This document shows positions 7,808 to 16,754 of a DNA stretch of 64,000 bases, in pieces (within the stretch, counting starts at the first letter, position 1; every line of letters begins with the position of its first letter). Location: the NCBI RefSeq assembly GCF_003752405.1, contig NZ_RKHK01000001.1:2728001-2792000 (forward strand). The letters run 5' to 3'. The position numbers and the translations under genes are program-made. Under the pieces are notes generated by a model, which saw only the letters and a list, made by a program, of their open reading frames with translations, was not told the origin of the DNA and ran no database searches. This DNA comes from Bogoriella caseilytica. GTDB lineage: Bacteria > Actinomycetota > Actinomycetes > Actinomycetales > Actinomycetaceae.

Positions 7808-8071
7808 GTGGCGAACATTAAGTCCAAGAAGAAGCGCATCCTCACCAATGAGAAGGCGCGCCTGCGTAACAAGGCCGTGAAGTCGGAGCTGAAGACGCAC
7901 GTGCGCAAGACCCGTGCGGCTGTCGCCGCTGGCGACAAGAGCGCAGCCACCGAGGCTTTGCAGGTCACGGGCCGCAAGCTGGACAAGGCCGTCTCCAAGG
8001 GCGTCATCCACGCCAACCAGGCAGCCAACCGCAAGTCGAAGCTGGCCAAGCAGGTCGCACAGCTGTCCTGA
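7808..8071 (+). CDS. rpsT: 30S ribosomal protein S20
   Basis: Small basic ribosomal protein (87 aa) that binds 16S rRNA in the 30S subunit. The start [20 protein letters not shown] and the conserved [20 protein letters not shown] segment are unmistakable, and the length is standard. The GTG start has AGGAAG at optimal distance. It stands alone and is followed by a strong GC-rich terminator. holA lies nearby on the opposite strand, a common arrangement in bacteria, here with a glycosyltransferase gene in between. Confidence 0.97.
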   Translation: MANIKSKKKRILTNEKARLRNKAVKSELKTHVRKTRAAVAAGDKSAATEALQVTGRKLDKAVSKGVIHANQAANRKSKLAKQVAQLS

Positions 8072-8095
8072 ACCCGCTGACTCAGCCGGTTCGCC

Positions 8096-8127
8096 AGCGG
8101 CGTCGCACCCACGGGTGCGGCGCCGCT
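8096..8127 (+). terminator. Terminator of rpsT
   Basis: AGCGGCG/CGCCGCT outer arms and GCACCC/GGGTGC inner arms form a 13-bp stem interrupted by a 2-nt bulge on each side. It lies 25 nt after the rpsT stop. There is no clear U-run, as is usual for actinobacterial terminators. Confidence 0.75.
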
Positions 8128-8158
8128 GTTGCGTCTGCTCCCCGGATGTGCGGAGCGC

Positions 8159-9295
8159 TTAGCGGCTCAGGACCGGCGTGGCGTCGGCCACGGCGGCGTA
8201 ATGCTCCAGGAGCGTCTCACCGAGAGCCTCCCAGGAGCGCGGCAGCACGCGCCGCCGTCCGGCTTCGCCCATCTGTGCGCGCCGGGCGGCGGCATCCGGC
8301 GCACTGAGCGCGGCGACGGCGCTGCGCAGATCGGCGTCGTCCTCGGGGCCGTAGAGGTACCCGGTCTCCCCGGGGGCCACCACGTCAAGTGGCCCTCCGG
8401 CAGCCGGAGCCACGACGGGCACACCGGAAGCCATCGCTTCCTGGAGGGTCTGGCCGAAGGTCTCATGGATGCCGGTGTGCACGAAGACATCGAGAGCGGC
8501 GTAGCAGCGCGCGAGCTCCTCCCCGGTGCGCTTGCCGAGAAATACCGCGTTCGTGAGCTTGCGCTCCAGGGCGCTACGCGAGGGGCCATCACCGACGATC
8601 GCCAACCGCACGCCCAGCCCCTCGAGAGCCGCCAGGCGCTCGACGCGCTTCTCGGGTGCGAGCCGGCCCACGTAGCCGACCAGGGCCGTCCCTGCCGGAG
8701 TTCCTCGCAGGAGTTCCTCGCGCAGTGCTTGGCCGGCGGCGGTGGCGCGGTGGCGCGGGTGATACGTCACGGCATCGACGCCCCGGCCCCACAAGGCCGT
8801 CCGAGTGCGCGCCACGCCATTGGTGTGCAGGTCGTGCAGGGCCGCACTCGATGGCGCCAGGGTGAGATCTGCCTGGTCGTGGACCGTGCGAACCCAGCGC
8901 CACGACGCCCACTCGGTGCCGACAAGTCCGTACTTCAGCGCGAAGCGGGCGATGTCGGTCTGGAAGATGGCCACAGTGGGCACCGCGCGGCGGCGCGCGA
9001 GTAGCAAAGCCTGGTAGCCGAGTGCGAAGGGCGCTGCGGCATGGACGACATCGGGCCGGAACTCGTCGAGGTGCCGGGCCAGCAGCGGGCTGGGCACAGC
9101 CGCACGGAAGCCTTGGAAAGTGAAGGACGTCACTTCTCGGACCGGGAAGCCGGCGTAGTGGGCGGGCGCCGGGCCAGGGCAGACCACCATGGCCTGATGC
9201 CCGCGGGCGGCCAGGTGATCCAGCACGCGCAGGACTGAGGTGGTGACGCCGTTGGTTGCCGGAAGGAAAGATTCGGTCACGATGGCGACTCTCAC
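8159..9295 (-). CDS. GT4 glycosyltransferase, MgtA-like mannosyltransferase
   Basis: Cytosolic-face glycosyltransferase with two Rossmann domains (GT-B fold). The start RVAIVTESFLPATNGVTTSV closely matches actinobacterial GDP-mannose-dependent alpha-mannosyltransferases of the MgtA/PimB group, which extend lipomannan-type glycolipids. Further matches are VPTVAIFQTDIARFA, WGRGVDAVTYHP and VGYVGRLAPEKRVERL. The nucleotide-sugar motif E-x7-E is present as ETFGQTLQE near residue 300. Both 9295 (GTG, giving the typical MRVAIVTES start) and 9325 (ATG, ten residues longer) are possible; neither has a strong ribosome-binding site. It is transcribed towards rpsT and is the last gene in its direction. 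Mannose-donor specificity is inferred from similarity only. Confidence 0.82.
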   Translation of the reverse strand: MRVAIVTESFLPATNGVTTSVLRVLDHLAARGHQAMVVCPGPAPAHYAGFPVREVTSFTFQGFRAAVPSPLLARHLDEFRPDVVHAAAPFALGYQALLLARRRAVPTVAIFQTDIARFALKYGLVGTEWASWRWVRTVHDQADLTLAPSSAALHDLHTNGVARTRTALWGRGVDAVTYHPRHRATAAGQALREELLRGTPAGTALVGYVGRLAPEKRVERLAALEGLGVRLAIVGDGPSRSALERKLTNAVFLGKRTGEELARCYAALDVFVHTGIHETFGQTLQEAMASGVPVVAPAAGGPLDVVAPGETGYLYGPEDDADLRSAVAALSAPDAAARRAQMGEAGRRRVLPRSWEALGETLLEHYAAVADATPVLSR

Positions 9296-9393
9296 GGTTT
9301 CACCGTGCCCGCCGTGGGTAACCATCGGGGGTGTCTGGGGCGACGTGTTGATGTCGGTTCGGTGAAGACCGCGGTGCCCATCGCCGGATTGCC

Positions 9394-10395
9394 TCAGTGT
9401 CCGCTGGCGGCCGCGACGCGCAACACCGCCCGTTCCACGGCGAAGACCGGGTCACGGCTGAGCCCTTTGACCTCGGCGTCGGCAGCAGCCACGGCAGTGA
9501 TGGCCGCGGCCAGGCCCTCCGGAGTCCACCGGTTCAGATCCCGGCGCGCCCGATCGACCTGCCACGGTGCCAGCCCGAGATCGGCTGTGGTCACCCCCGA
9601 ACGCCCGCGCGTGGCCGCCACCTTGGCCAGGGTGCGGAGCTTGACCGTCAGCGCCGCCACGATGGGGACCGGCCCGGTCCCTGTGGCCACCGCGTGGCGC
9701 AGGAGAGTCACCGCCTGCCCGGCCTGCCCCGCCACAGCGGCATCGGCGACGGCAAAGCCTGTGGCCTCCACCCGGCCCCCGTGGTAGCGCAACACATCAT
9801 CGACGGTGATCGTTCCCGTCGTGTCGGCCACGAGCTGGCTGGTGGCTGAGGCGAGCTCCCGCAGATCGGAACCCAGGGCATCGACGAGCGCCTCCACGGC
9901 CTCGCCTTCGATGCGACGGCGCGCGCGCTGCACATCGGCGCGCACGAGCTGGGCCTTGTCGGCGTCACGTTTGATCGCGTCGCAGACGATGACGGGGTGC
10001 TTCGCGGAGAGGGCGTCGAGCAACTTCTTGCCCCGGGTGCCGCCCCCGTGGCGCACGATCAGCCAGACGTCGTCCGGTGGTGCCTGGAGATAGGCGAGCG
10101 CGTCGGTGAGGAACTCGTCGTTCATGGCCTCGGCGCCATCGGCCACTATGCAGCGCCGCTCGCCGAAGAGCGACGGACTGGCGAGCATCTCCAGGCGGCC
10201 ACGCTCGTAGGCAGCGGCTTCCAGGCGTGTGACCTCAACGGCGGCATCGGCGTCCCGGGCCTGATCGAGCAGCGCCGCCAGAGCCCGGTCGGCCAGGAGG
10301 CCTTCGCTTCCGCGAATGAGGACCACCGGGGCGAGTGTGGCGGCGTCCCAGGACACTCCGGACGTCGACGCTGTCTTGCGGCGGGCGGGGGGCAT
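9394..10395 (-). CDS. holA: DNA polymerase III subunit delta
   Basis: Clamp-loader subunit that opens the beta sliding clamp. It has the weakly conserved actinobacterial HolA layout: an N-terminal AAA-like domain with PVVLIRGSEGLLADRAL and FGERRCIVADGAE, a middle region with LREL-rich helices (GSDLRELASATSQL), and the C-terminal KLRTLAKVAATRG...LGLAPWQVDRARR collar domain. Length is 333 aa. The open frame extends far upstream, but MPPARRK (ATG 10395) or GTG 10401 is the sensible start; AGGAGG lies about 10 nt before the GTG and 16 nt before the ATG. It is divergent from comEA, which is the usual actinobacterial arrangement. Confidence 0.92.
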   Translation of the reverse strand: MPPARRKTASTSGVSWDAATLAPVVLIRGSEGLLADRALAALLDQARDADAAVEVTRLEAAAYERGRLEMLASPSLFGERRCIVADGAEAMNDEFLTDALAYLQAPPDDVWLIVRHGGGTRGKKLLDALSAKHPVIVCDAIKRDADKAQLVRADVQRARRRIEGEAVEALVDALGSDLRELASATSQLVADTTGTITVDDVLRYHGGRVEATGFAVADAAVAGQAGQAVTLLRHAVATGTGPVPIVAALTVKLRTLAKVAATRGRSGVTTADLGLAPWQVDRARRDLNRWTPEGLAAAITAVAAADAEVKGLSRDPVFAVERAVLRVAAASGH

Positions 10396-10531
10396 GACCA
10401 CGATCCTGCCACCTCCTTCCCACACGGTGGCCACGCCCGGCGGGTGGTCACCTTCTCCCCACCGCGGTGAGTGGCCACCGGTGGATCCACAGCCCCGGCG
10501 GCGTGCCGCCCACCCGCGCCCCACGCGTTCC

Positions 10532-10543
10532 TAGCCTGCGAGC
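10532..10543 (+). promoter_or_regulatory. Leaderless-type -10 of comEA
   Basis: TAGCCT (10532-10537) ends 6 nt before the GTG start and no Shine-Dalgarno sequence is present. Confidence 0.45.
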
Positions 10544-11422
10544 GTGAGCAGTCAGGACTCGGCACCGCACCAGTCGCGCCGCGAGCAGCGCCGGTCCCAG
10601 CGGCTGCGCGCCCTGGCGTCCTCGGCGTACACCGCCACCGCCGGGCACCTGGAGATCGAGCCGGAGGAACGCGACGGCAGGGCACCGCGCCGCTGGTTCC
10701 CTGAGCCGGCTGCCGCGTGGGCCCTGGGGTTGCTTCTCGTGCTCACCGCGGCGGTCACGATCGGCTGGATGGCCCTCAGCGGGGGTGGCGAGGCGGTTCA
10801 CTTCGGTGACGGGGCTGCCGAGAGTGAGCCGCTGGCCGGTGCCGAGCCGGAGGCAGCCCAGAGCGGTACCGAGCAGGACGCTGCCGAGGCTCAGGTAGAG
10901 CTGCCCGAGGAGGGAGACGCTCCGGATGCTGCCAGTGCGACATCGGGCGAGGAGGCCCGGATCGTCGTCCACGTAGCCGGCGCGGTCGCCGAACCCGGGC
11001 TCGTGGAATTGCCGGCCGATGCCCGCGCGGGCGAGGCCGTGGACTCCGCGGGCGGGCCCGTCGCCGATGCTGATCTCTCCCGGGTGAACCTTGCCCGGCC
11101 GCTGACCGACGGCGAGCAGTTGTACCTGCCGCGCATCGGAGAGGACGCGCCCGAGGTCACCCAGCCGGAGCCGGGCGCTGGTGCTGAGGCCGGCACCGGG
11201 TCCGCAGGAGACGCCGCGCCCCCCGAGGACGCCACGATCAACATCAGCACGGCCGACGCTGCGGCCCTGGAAGGACTTCCCGGCATCGGACCCGCCCGAG
11301 CGCAGGCGATCATCGAGTGGCGCGAGGCGAATGGCGGGTTCAGTGCCGCAGAGGATCTCCTGCAGATCTCCGGCATCGGCCCGGCCACCTTCGAGCGCCT
11401 CCAGCCCTTGGTGACCTGGTGA
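10544..11422 (+). CDS. comEA: ComEA-like helix-hairpin-helix DNA-binding protein
   Basis: Membrane-anchored DNA receptor homologue. A basic cytoplasmic N-terminus (about 55 residues) precedes one transmembrane helix (AWALGLLLVLTAAVTIGWMA). An acidic linker follows, then an SLBB domain (VHVAGAVAEPGLVELPADAR), and the C-terminal ComEA helix-hairpin-helix pair with INISTADAAALEGLPGIGPA and ISGIGPATFERLQPLV. Total 292 aa. It is the first gene of a comEA-comEC operon, overlapping comEC as GTGA. The pair is kept in many actinobacteria with no shown competence, so its physiological role here is uncertain. The start is supported by a TAnnnT box 6 nt upstream. Confidence 0.92.
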   Translation: MSSQDSAPHQSRREQRRSQRLRALASSAYTATAGHLEIEPEERDGRAPRRWFPEPAAAWALGLLLVLTAAVTIGWMALSGGGEAVHFGDGAAESEPLAGAEPEAAQSGTEQDAAEAQVELPEEGDAPDAASATSGEEARIVVHVAGAVAEPGLVELPADARAGEAVDSAGGPVADADLSRVNLARPLTDGEQLYLPRIGEDAPEVTQPEPGAGAEAGTGSAGDAAPPEDATINISTADAAALEGLPGIGPARAQAIIEWREANGGFSAAEDLLQISGIGPATFERLQPLVTW

Positions 11423-13926
11423 GCGGCGCTTGGGCCACCGCCGGTCGTGCCGCGCAGAAACGCTCAGGAGAAGAGCGGTCCCGGGAGGAGAGCGGCCCAC
11501 CGCCCATCGCCGTGGATCTCCGGCTCGTCCCTGCTGCGCTGGCCGCCTGGGGCGCAGCCTTCGCCGGAGTCGGGCTGCCGCCGGCCTGGGGGCTGGGGAT
11601 CGCTATCGGCGCTGGTGCGCTCGCCGCCGTCGCCGGTGGGCTGTGCCTGGCGCGCCGTGTGCGGCGCGCGGGCCCTGTTGCCCTGCTGCTCCTGACCGGC
11701 CTGGCTGCGCTCGCAGCCGCGCTGTCCGCGACGAGCCAGTCGCACGCTCGTGAGATCTCACCCCTGACGGCGGCCGCCCACGAGAGCGGCGAGGTGCAGC
11801 TGAGCGGGCGAGTGCTCCGGGCACCTTCGCCGCTGGCGCCGAGCCCCGAGGGCGGGCCGCGAGGTATGCGCGTGCAGCTTGCGGTGGAGGAGGTCGATGC
11901 GCGCGCCCACCACCGATGGGTCGATGGCGACCCGGCGATCGTGATCGCACCTGCGTCCTGGCGCGATCTCGAGCTCGGCGCCCTGGTGACCTTCCCGGCG
12001 AGCCTGCGCGCCACCGACCCAGGGGATCGGGCCTACGCGCTGGCCTTCACCTACGCACCGCCGGAGGTGGTGGCCGGCCCGCCGGCAGCGCTGCGCCCGG
12101 TCGCGGCGGTGCGCACGGCCCTGCACGGCGTGCTGGCAGATCGCTCCGGTCAGGCGCGCGGCCTCATTCCCGGAATGTCCGTGGGCGACGACCGGCATCT
12201 CCCTGCCGACGTCGACGAGGCCATGCGCTCCGTGGCGATGACCCACCTGACCGCCATCAGCGGCACTCATCTCGCCATCGTGATCGGGGCGGTGCTCCTC
12301 GCGGGCGTGTGGCTCCCGCCACCGCTGCGGGTGGCGGTCGCTGCGCTCGCCATGCTCGGCTTCGTCCTCCTCATCCGGCCTGAGCCCTCCATCCTGCGGG
12401 CCTCCGCGATGGCCTCGGTGGTGCTCGCCGGCCTACTGCTCGGCCGGCCATCCCGGGCGCTTCCGGCGCTGTGCCTGGCCGTAGCCGTGCTGATGACGGC
12501 CGATCCGCAACTGGCGCACGCCTACGGCTTCATCCTCTCGGTGCTGGCGACCGCGGGCCTGGTCACCCTGGCCCGTCCGTGGGCGCGATGGCTCAGTCAC
12601 GTGATGCCGCGCTGGCTCGCGACGGCGATCTCCGTTCCTGCGGCGGCCCAAGCGGCGTGCGGCCCGGTGGTCCTGCTCCTCCAACCGGCCCTGCCCCTGT
12701 ACGCGGTACCGGCGAATCTGCTCGCAGCCCCGGCGGTTCCGCCCGCCACGCTGCTGGGTGTCGGCACAGCCCTGCTCGCCCCCCTGTGGCCCGGTGGTGC
12801 CGAGGTGCTGGGTATGGCGGCGGCGGCGTTCACGTGGTGGATCTCGTGGTGTGCACTGACCTTTGCCGAGCTCCCGGGTGCGCAGCTGCCCTGGTGGGGC
12901 GGGACCCCCGGGGTCGTGCTGCTCGCCGCGGCCACGGCGGTGACCTTGGTACTGCTCGCGGCCCTCGGTGGTCCTCGTGCGGCGGCAATGCTGTGGTGGC
13001 CGGTCAGGGCCCTCCGGCGATCCTCCCGCGCTCTCCGGATGGCCGGGCTCATCACCGTCCTCATCGCGGCGGCACTGGCTCTCCTGCCTGTGCTGGGGCG
13101 ATGGATCGCCGGAACCACACCCGGTGCACTGCCCCCGGACTGGGCCGCGCACCAGTGCGACGTGGGGCAGGGCAGCGCCTTCCTCATGCGATCCGGCCCG
13201 GATTCCGCTGTGATGGTCGACGTCGGTGACGAAGGCATGGGCGCTGCCCGGTGCGTGCAGGATGCCGGCGTGCAGCACCTCGACCTCCTGGTGCTCTCAC
13301 ACCCCCATCGCGATCACGTCGGCGGGTTGGCCGAGGTCCTCGCGGACGTCACGGTCACCGAAGTGCTCCTGAGCCCGGCTACCGCCCCAGAGCAGAACGT
13401 GGCGCAGGTAGCGGCTGAGCTCGACGCGGCGGGCGTGCCGGGGCGCGTGACGACAGCATCCGGCGAGGCCAGCTCCGGCCATGCCGGAGCGGTGGAGTGG
13501 GAACTCCTCTGGCCCACCGATGCCGGCGCAGCCGCAATGGTCCCCCGGGGAGGCGCGGCCGCGAACGACCTGTCGCTCACCGTGCTGCTCGATGACGGCG
13601 AGCTGAGCGTGCTCGCGCTAGGGGATCTCGAACTGGACGGACAGGCAGGCCTCCGGCAGGCATGGCAAGGGGCAGGACTCGCAGAGCCCGCGGTGGCGAT
13701 CATGGCCCACCACGGCTCAGGCTTGCAGGATCCGGCGCTCGCCACCCTGCTGAGCCCATCGCTCACCCTGGTCTCGGTCGGGGCGGACAACACCTACGGA
13801 CACCCGGCCAGCTCCGCCATCGACCTCTACACCCCGCACGGCCCGGTGCTGCGCACCGACCTGTGTGGGGCGATCACCCTGCTGCCCGGCTCGGCCTATC
13901 AGACCGAGCGCGAATGCCTGGAATAG
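11419..13926 (+). CDS. comEC: ComEC/Rec2 DNA-uptake channel with metallo-beta-lactamase domain
   Basis: Polytopic membrane protein (835 aa) expected to pass single-stranded DNA through the membrane. After N-terminal helices and an OB-like domain comes the Competence domain (about residues 250-530, with AMRSVAMTHLTAISGTHLAI). The cytoplasmic or peripheral metallo-beta-lactamase domain begins at HQCDVGQGSAFLM and carries the metal motif SHPHRDHVGG; LALGDLE and IMAHHGSG complete the site. GTG 11419 overlaps the comEA stop, and earlier in-frame codons lie inside comEA, so this start is preferred. All catalytic landmarks of the ComEC nuclease-like domain appear intact. No pilus or other late competence genes are in the window. 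Confidence 0.93.
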   Translation: MSGAWATAGRAAQKRSGEERSREESGPPPIAVDLRLVPAALAAWGAAFAGVGLPPAWGLGIAIGAGALAAVAGGLCLARRVRRAGPVALLLLTGLAALAAALSATSQSHAREISPLTAAAHESGEVQLSGRVLRAPSPLAPSPEGGPRGMRVQLAVEEVDARAHHRWVDGDPAIVIAPASWRDLELGALVTFPASLRATDPGDRAYALAFTYAPPEVVAGPPAALRPVAAVRTALHGVLADRSGQARGLIPGMSVGDDRHLPADVDEAMRSVAMTHLTAISGTHLAIVIGAVLLAGVWLPPPLRVAVAALAMLGFVLLIRPEPSILRASAMASVVLAGLLLGRPSRALPALCLAVAVLMTADPQLAHAYGFILSVLATAGLVTLARPWARWLSHVMPRWLATAISVPAAAQAACGPVVLLLQPALPLYAVPANLLAAPAVPPATLLGVGTALLAPLWPGGAEVLGMAAAAFTWWISWCALTFAELPGAQLPWWGGTPGVVLLAAATAVTLVLLAALGGPRAAAMLWWPVRALRRSSRALRMAGLITVLIAAALALLPVLGRWIAGTTPGALPPDWAAHQCDVGQGSAFLMRSGPDSAVMVDVGDEGMGAARCVQDAGVQHLDLLVLSHPHRDHVGGLAEVLADVTVTEVLLSPATAPEQNVAQVAAELDAAGVPGRVTTASGEASSGHAGAVEWELLWPTDAGAAAMVPRGGAAANDLSLTVLLDDGELSVLALGDLELDGQAGLRQAWQGAGLAEPAVAIMAHHGSGLQDPALATLLSPSLTLVSVGADNTYGHPASSAIDLYTPHGPVLRTDLCGAITLLPGSAYQTERECLE

Positions 13927-13989
13927 CGCGGCGGGAGTGCTCACGTAAAGGATGCGGTGCCCCTGTGCCCGGCTTGCGATACTGCACGC

Positions 13990-14715
13990 GTGTCAGCTGA
14001 ACTCGCGGAGTCATCCAGGACGGTCGTCAACCGCGTGTGGGCGGAGCGGCTGGGAGTTTCGCCGCTCGCCTTCGGAGCTGCTGAGCCGATCTTGATCACC
14101 AGGCCCGAGCTGACGGCGGCGGTGTCCCTCCGTCTCGGTGCCACGACGGCCGTGGCGGCCCCCGAGGAAGCCTTGGCCCTCCTGCGCCCCCTTGCGGCGG
14201 AGCAGTTGATCGCCGGTGCAGCGCTGCTCACCGCACTGGAGCCCTTGCGGCCGCAGCTGCTCGGGGCAGCATCGCTCTCCTTCCTGGAAGGCCAGCCGGA
14301 GACGCCCGTCACGGGTACCACGTGGATAGCCGCTGAGGCCGATGTCGGGTCAGTTCTCGATCAATGCTCGGGCGACGAGCGCGAGGAGAGCGGCCTGGGC
14401 GAGATGACGCACCGCTGGGCCGCCGGTGCGCGGCGCGGCGAGCCGGGGGCTGCTGCCGGTTATGAGGTCTGGGGTGATGGCCTCGCCCACCTGGGCGTGG
14501 CGGTCGCGGCGGGTGCCCGGGGCCGAGGTCTGGGGGCGCTGGCCGCGGCGGCGGCTGCCAGCCATGCGTGGAGCTCCGGACTGGTCCCGCAGTGGCGGTG
14601 CCGGCTAGCTCACCGTCACTCGGCGCGTCTTGCGGAACGCCTCGGTTTCGTCCGCGCCGGCGAGCAGATCGCCATCAATCTCGGCGCAGCCGGAGAGGAG
14701 CGCACCACCCGGTAG
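13990..14715 (+). CDS. GNAT-family acetyltransferase
   Basis: Protein of 241 aa whose C-terminal 100 residues are a GNAT acetyltransferase fold: LAHLGVAVAAGARGRGLGAL contains the acetyl-CoA pyrophosphate loop (R-G-x-G-L/A), followed by the helix and the AERLGFVRAGEQIAINL strand typical of the FR47-like subgroup. The N-terminal half is Ala/Leu-rich and unrecognised. The acceptor substrate is unknown. GTG 13990 is preferred over 13957 because GATACT lies exactly 6 nt before it, suggesting a leaderless mRNA. It stands alone between comEC and the HAD gene. Confidence 0.7.
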   Translation: MSAELAESSRTVVNRVWAERLGVSPLAFGAAEPILITRPELTAAVSLRLGATTAVAAPEEALALLRPLAAEQLIAGAALLTALEPLRPQLLGAASLSFLEGQPETPVTGTTWIAAEADVGSVLDQCSGDEREESGLGEMTHRWAAGARRGEPGAAAGYEVWGDGLAHLGVAVAAGARGRGLGALAAAAAASHAWSSGLVPQWRCRLAHRHSARLAERLGFVRAGEQIAINLGAAGEERTTR

Positions 14716-14854
14716 TCAGGCCGCGCGGCTGCCAGGCGAGAAACCCAGGAGGCGTCTCCCCGACCTCCCGGATACGGTCGAAAGAGCTCTGCGCCGTGGC
14801 TCCTTGCCTGAGGACCACCGGACCTGTCGCGCCGTGATGAAGGAGGAATCTCGC

Positions 14855-15520
14855 GTGTCTACTCGTCTCGATGCCGTGGTTTTTGATGTTCTCGAAACTC
14901 TGCTCGACCTCGACCCTCTCGGGGCCAGGCTTGAGGAAGTCGGGCAGCCCGCAGAGGTGCTGGGCGCCTTCTTCATGCGCTTCCAGCGTGACGCCATGGC
15001 GCTGACGCTGGCGGGCGACACTGCCGACTTCATGCGAACCGCCCGGCAATCGCTACGGATCGAGACGAAGCAGACGATCTCCGATGAGGACATCGACTAC
15101 TTCCTCGAGGGCTTCGGCAAGGTCCCCGCCTTTGCCGATGTGAAACCTGCGCTGCGGACGCTCTCCGAATCCGGGATCACTATTGCTTGCCTGACCGTCG
15201 GTGACCCAGACACCACATGGTCCTTCCTGGCCGGAGCGGGGCTGGATTCCTACGTGGATCAGGTGGTCACCTCCGACGACGTCGGTGTGTGGAAGCCTGC
15301 ACCGGACGTCTATCGCCACACCGCGAAGGTGCTGAACTGCGAACTGGATCGGATGGCCCTGGTCGCTGTCCACGCCTGGGACTGCCACGGTGCCAAGAAG
15401 GTCGGCGCCCTGGCCGGCTGGTGCTCCCGGCTTGAAGGAGAGCACGGGGAGGTCTTCGACCCGGCAGACGTCAGCGGAGCTGACCTCGTCGAGGTTGTGG
15501 ACGGCCTGCTGGCGCTCTAG
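14855..15520 (+). CDS. Type II haloacid dehalogenase-like hydrolase
   Basis: HAD hydrolase of the L-2-haloacid dehalogenase-like class (221 aa). Motif I is VVFDVLETLLDL with the Asp nucleophile; the usual Gly of DxxGT is replaced by Glu, so activity may differ. ADFMRTARQSL belongs to the helical cap. CLTVGDPDTTWSFLAGAGL is motif II. SDDVGVWKPAPDVY holds the motif III lysine, and VAVHAWDCHGAKKVGALAGW is the late type II block. Start GTG 14855 is fixed by AAGGAGGA about 8 nt upstream, although the frame stays open further back. True dehalogenation cannot be claimed; many family members act on other small acids. Confidence 0.82.
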   Translation: MSTRLDAVVFDVLETLLDLDPLGARLEEVGQPAEVLGAFFMRFQRDAMALTLAGDTADFMRTARQSLRIETKQTISDEDIDYFLEGFGKVPAFADVKPALRTLSESGITIACLTVGDPDTTWSFLAGAGLDSYVDQVVTSDDVGVWKPAPDVYRHTAKVLNCELDRMALVAVHAWDCHGAKKVGALAGWCSRLEGEHGEVFDPADVSGADLVEVVDGLLAL

Positions 15521-15571
15521 CGAGGAGCGAACCTGCTCGACATTGACCCGTACGCATGTTCGAATAGCGCG

Positions 15572-16666
15572 ATGAGATGGGAAGCGCAACGACTCGACGA
15601 CGGCGCCCAGGCGGCACAGGGTGCGCTGCTGCCCATGAAAGGGCTGGTCCGGACTGTCCGCACGCCTGAGTTCGAGGGCGTCACCTTCCACGAGATCCTC
15701 GCCAAGAGTGCACTGAACCGCGTGCCCGCGCAGTCGAGCATGCCTTTCAGCTGGACGATCAACCCCACCCGCGGATGCCTGCACCGGTGCTCCTATTGCT
15801 TCGCTCGACGCACCCACGAGTATCTGGACCTCGATGCCGGCAAAGACTTCGACACCCAGATCATCGTCAAGACCAACATTGCCGAGGTGCTGCGGCGCGA
15901 GTTGGCCCGCCCTTCCTGGGCACACGAGCACGTGGCGCTGGGAACCAATTCCGATCCCTACATGCGTGCCGAGGGCCGCTACCGGCTCATGCCCGAGATC
16001 ATCACCGCCCTGGCTGAATCGGGCACACCCTTCTCGATCCTGACCAAGGGTCCGCTGCTCAAGCGCGACCTGCCCCTGCTCATCGAAGCCGCCCAGGCCG
16101 TTCCGGTCTCCATCGCGGTCTCGCTGGCCATGATCGACCGTGACCTGCAGCAATCGGTGGAGCCGGGCACACCCGATCCTCGCGCCCGCCTCGGCCTCAT
16201 TCGCGCCGTACGCGAGGCCGGCCTGGAGTGCTCCGTGCTCGCCATGCCGATCCTGCCGTGGCTCTCCGACTCCGAGGACCAGCTCGACGCCCTGCATGCC
16301 GCGCTCGCCGTCGCCGGCGCGCAGGACGTGGTCACCGGCGCCCTGCACCTGCGCCCCGGGGCGCGGGAGTGGTTCCTGCAGTGGCTCGCCCGGGAGCACC
16401 CGGATCTCGTAGACCGCTATCGCCGGATGTACGCCCGGGGGGCCTATGCCCCTGAGGACTACCGCACGTGGCTCTCTGCGCGCGCGGCGGAGGTCCGCAG
16501 GCGCCATGGCATCGTGCGCAGCCAGCGCAGCGACCGCGGCCAGGCGAGCCGCGGCGCCGCCCAGGATCGCACCCGGCCCGCCTGGCGCGGGCGCGAGGAC
16601 CCGATCCGGCGCCATGGCGACGAGACGCCTGCAGTCGAGGTCGGCGGGCAGCTCGCCCTCTTCTGA
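15572..16666 (+). CDS. Rv2578c-family radical SAM protein
   Basis: Iron-sulfur radical S-adenosylmethionine enzyme resembling the mycobacterial Rv2578c family and spore-photoproduct-lyase-like proteins. The [4Fe-4S] motif CxxxCxxC is TRGCLHRCSYCFAR (Cys69, Cys73, Cys76). SWTINPTRGC, ALGTNSDPYMRAEG and FSILTKGPLLKRDLPLL are family blocks. The last 80 residues are Arg-rich and variable. At 364 aa it is typical in length. The reaction is unknown for the family; repair of nucleic-acid damage has been suggested from the spore-lyase resemblance. No partner gene is nearby. Confidence 0.88.
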   Translation: MRWEAQRLDDGAQAAQGALLPMKGLVRTVRTPEFEGVTFHEILAKSALNRVPAQSSMPFSWTINPTRGCLHRCSYCFARRTHEYLDLDAGKDFDTQIIVKTNIAEVLRRELARPSWAHEHVALGTNSDPYMRAEGRYRLMPEIITALAESGTPFSILTKGPLLKRDLPLLIEAAQAVPVSIAVSLAMIDRDLQQSVEPGTPDPRARLGLIRAVREAGLECSVLAMPILPWLSDSEDQLDALHAALAVAGAQDVVTGALHLRPGAREWFLQWLAREHPDLVDRYRRMYARGAYAPEDYRTWLSARAAEVRRRHGIVRSQRSDRGQASRGAAQDRTRPAWRGREDPIRRHGDETPAVEVGGQLALF

Positions 16667-16754
16667 GCCAGCATGCCGATCGAGCCCGCCGTCGCGGCTG
16701 TCGCCGCACAGGTTCCCGCAGGGCTGCGCATGCCCGGCGCGGTAGCGTCACCCC

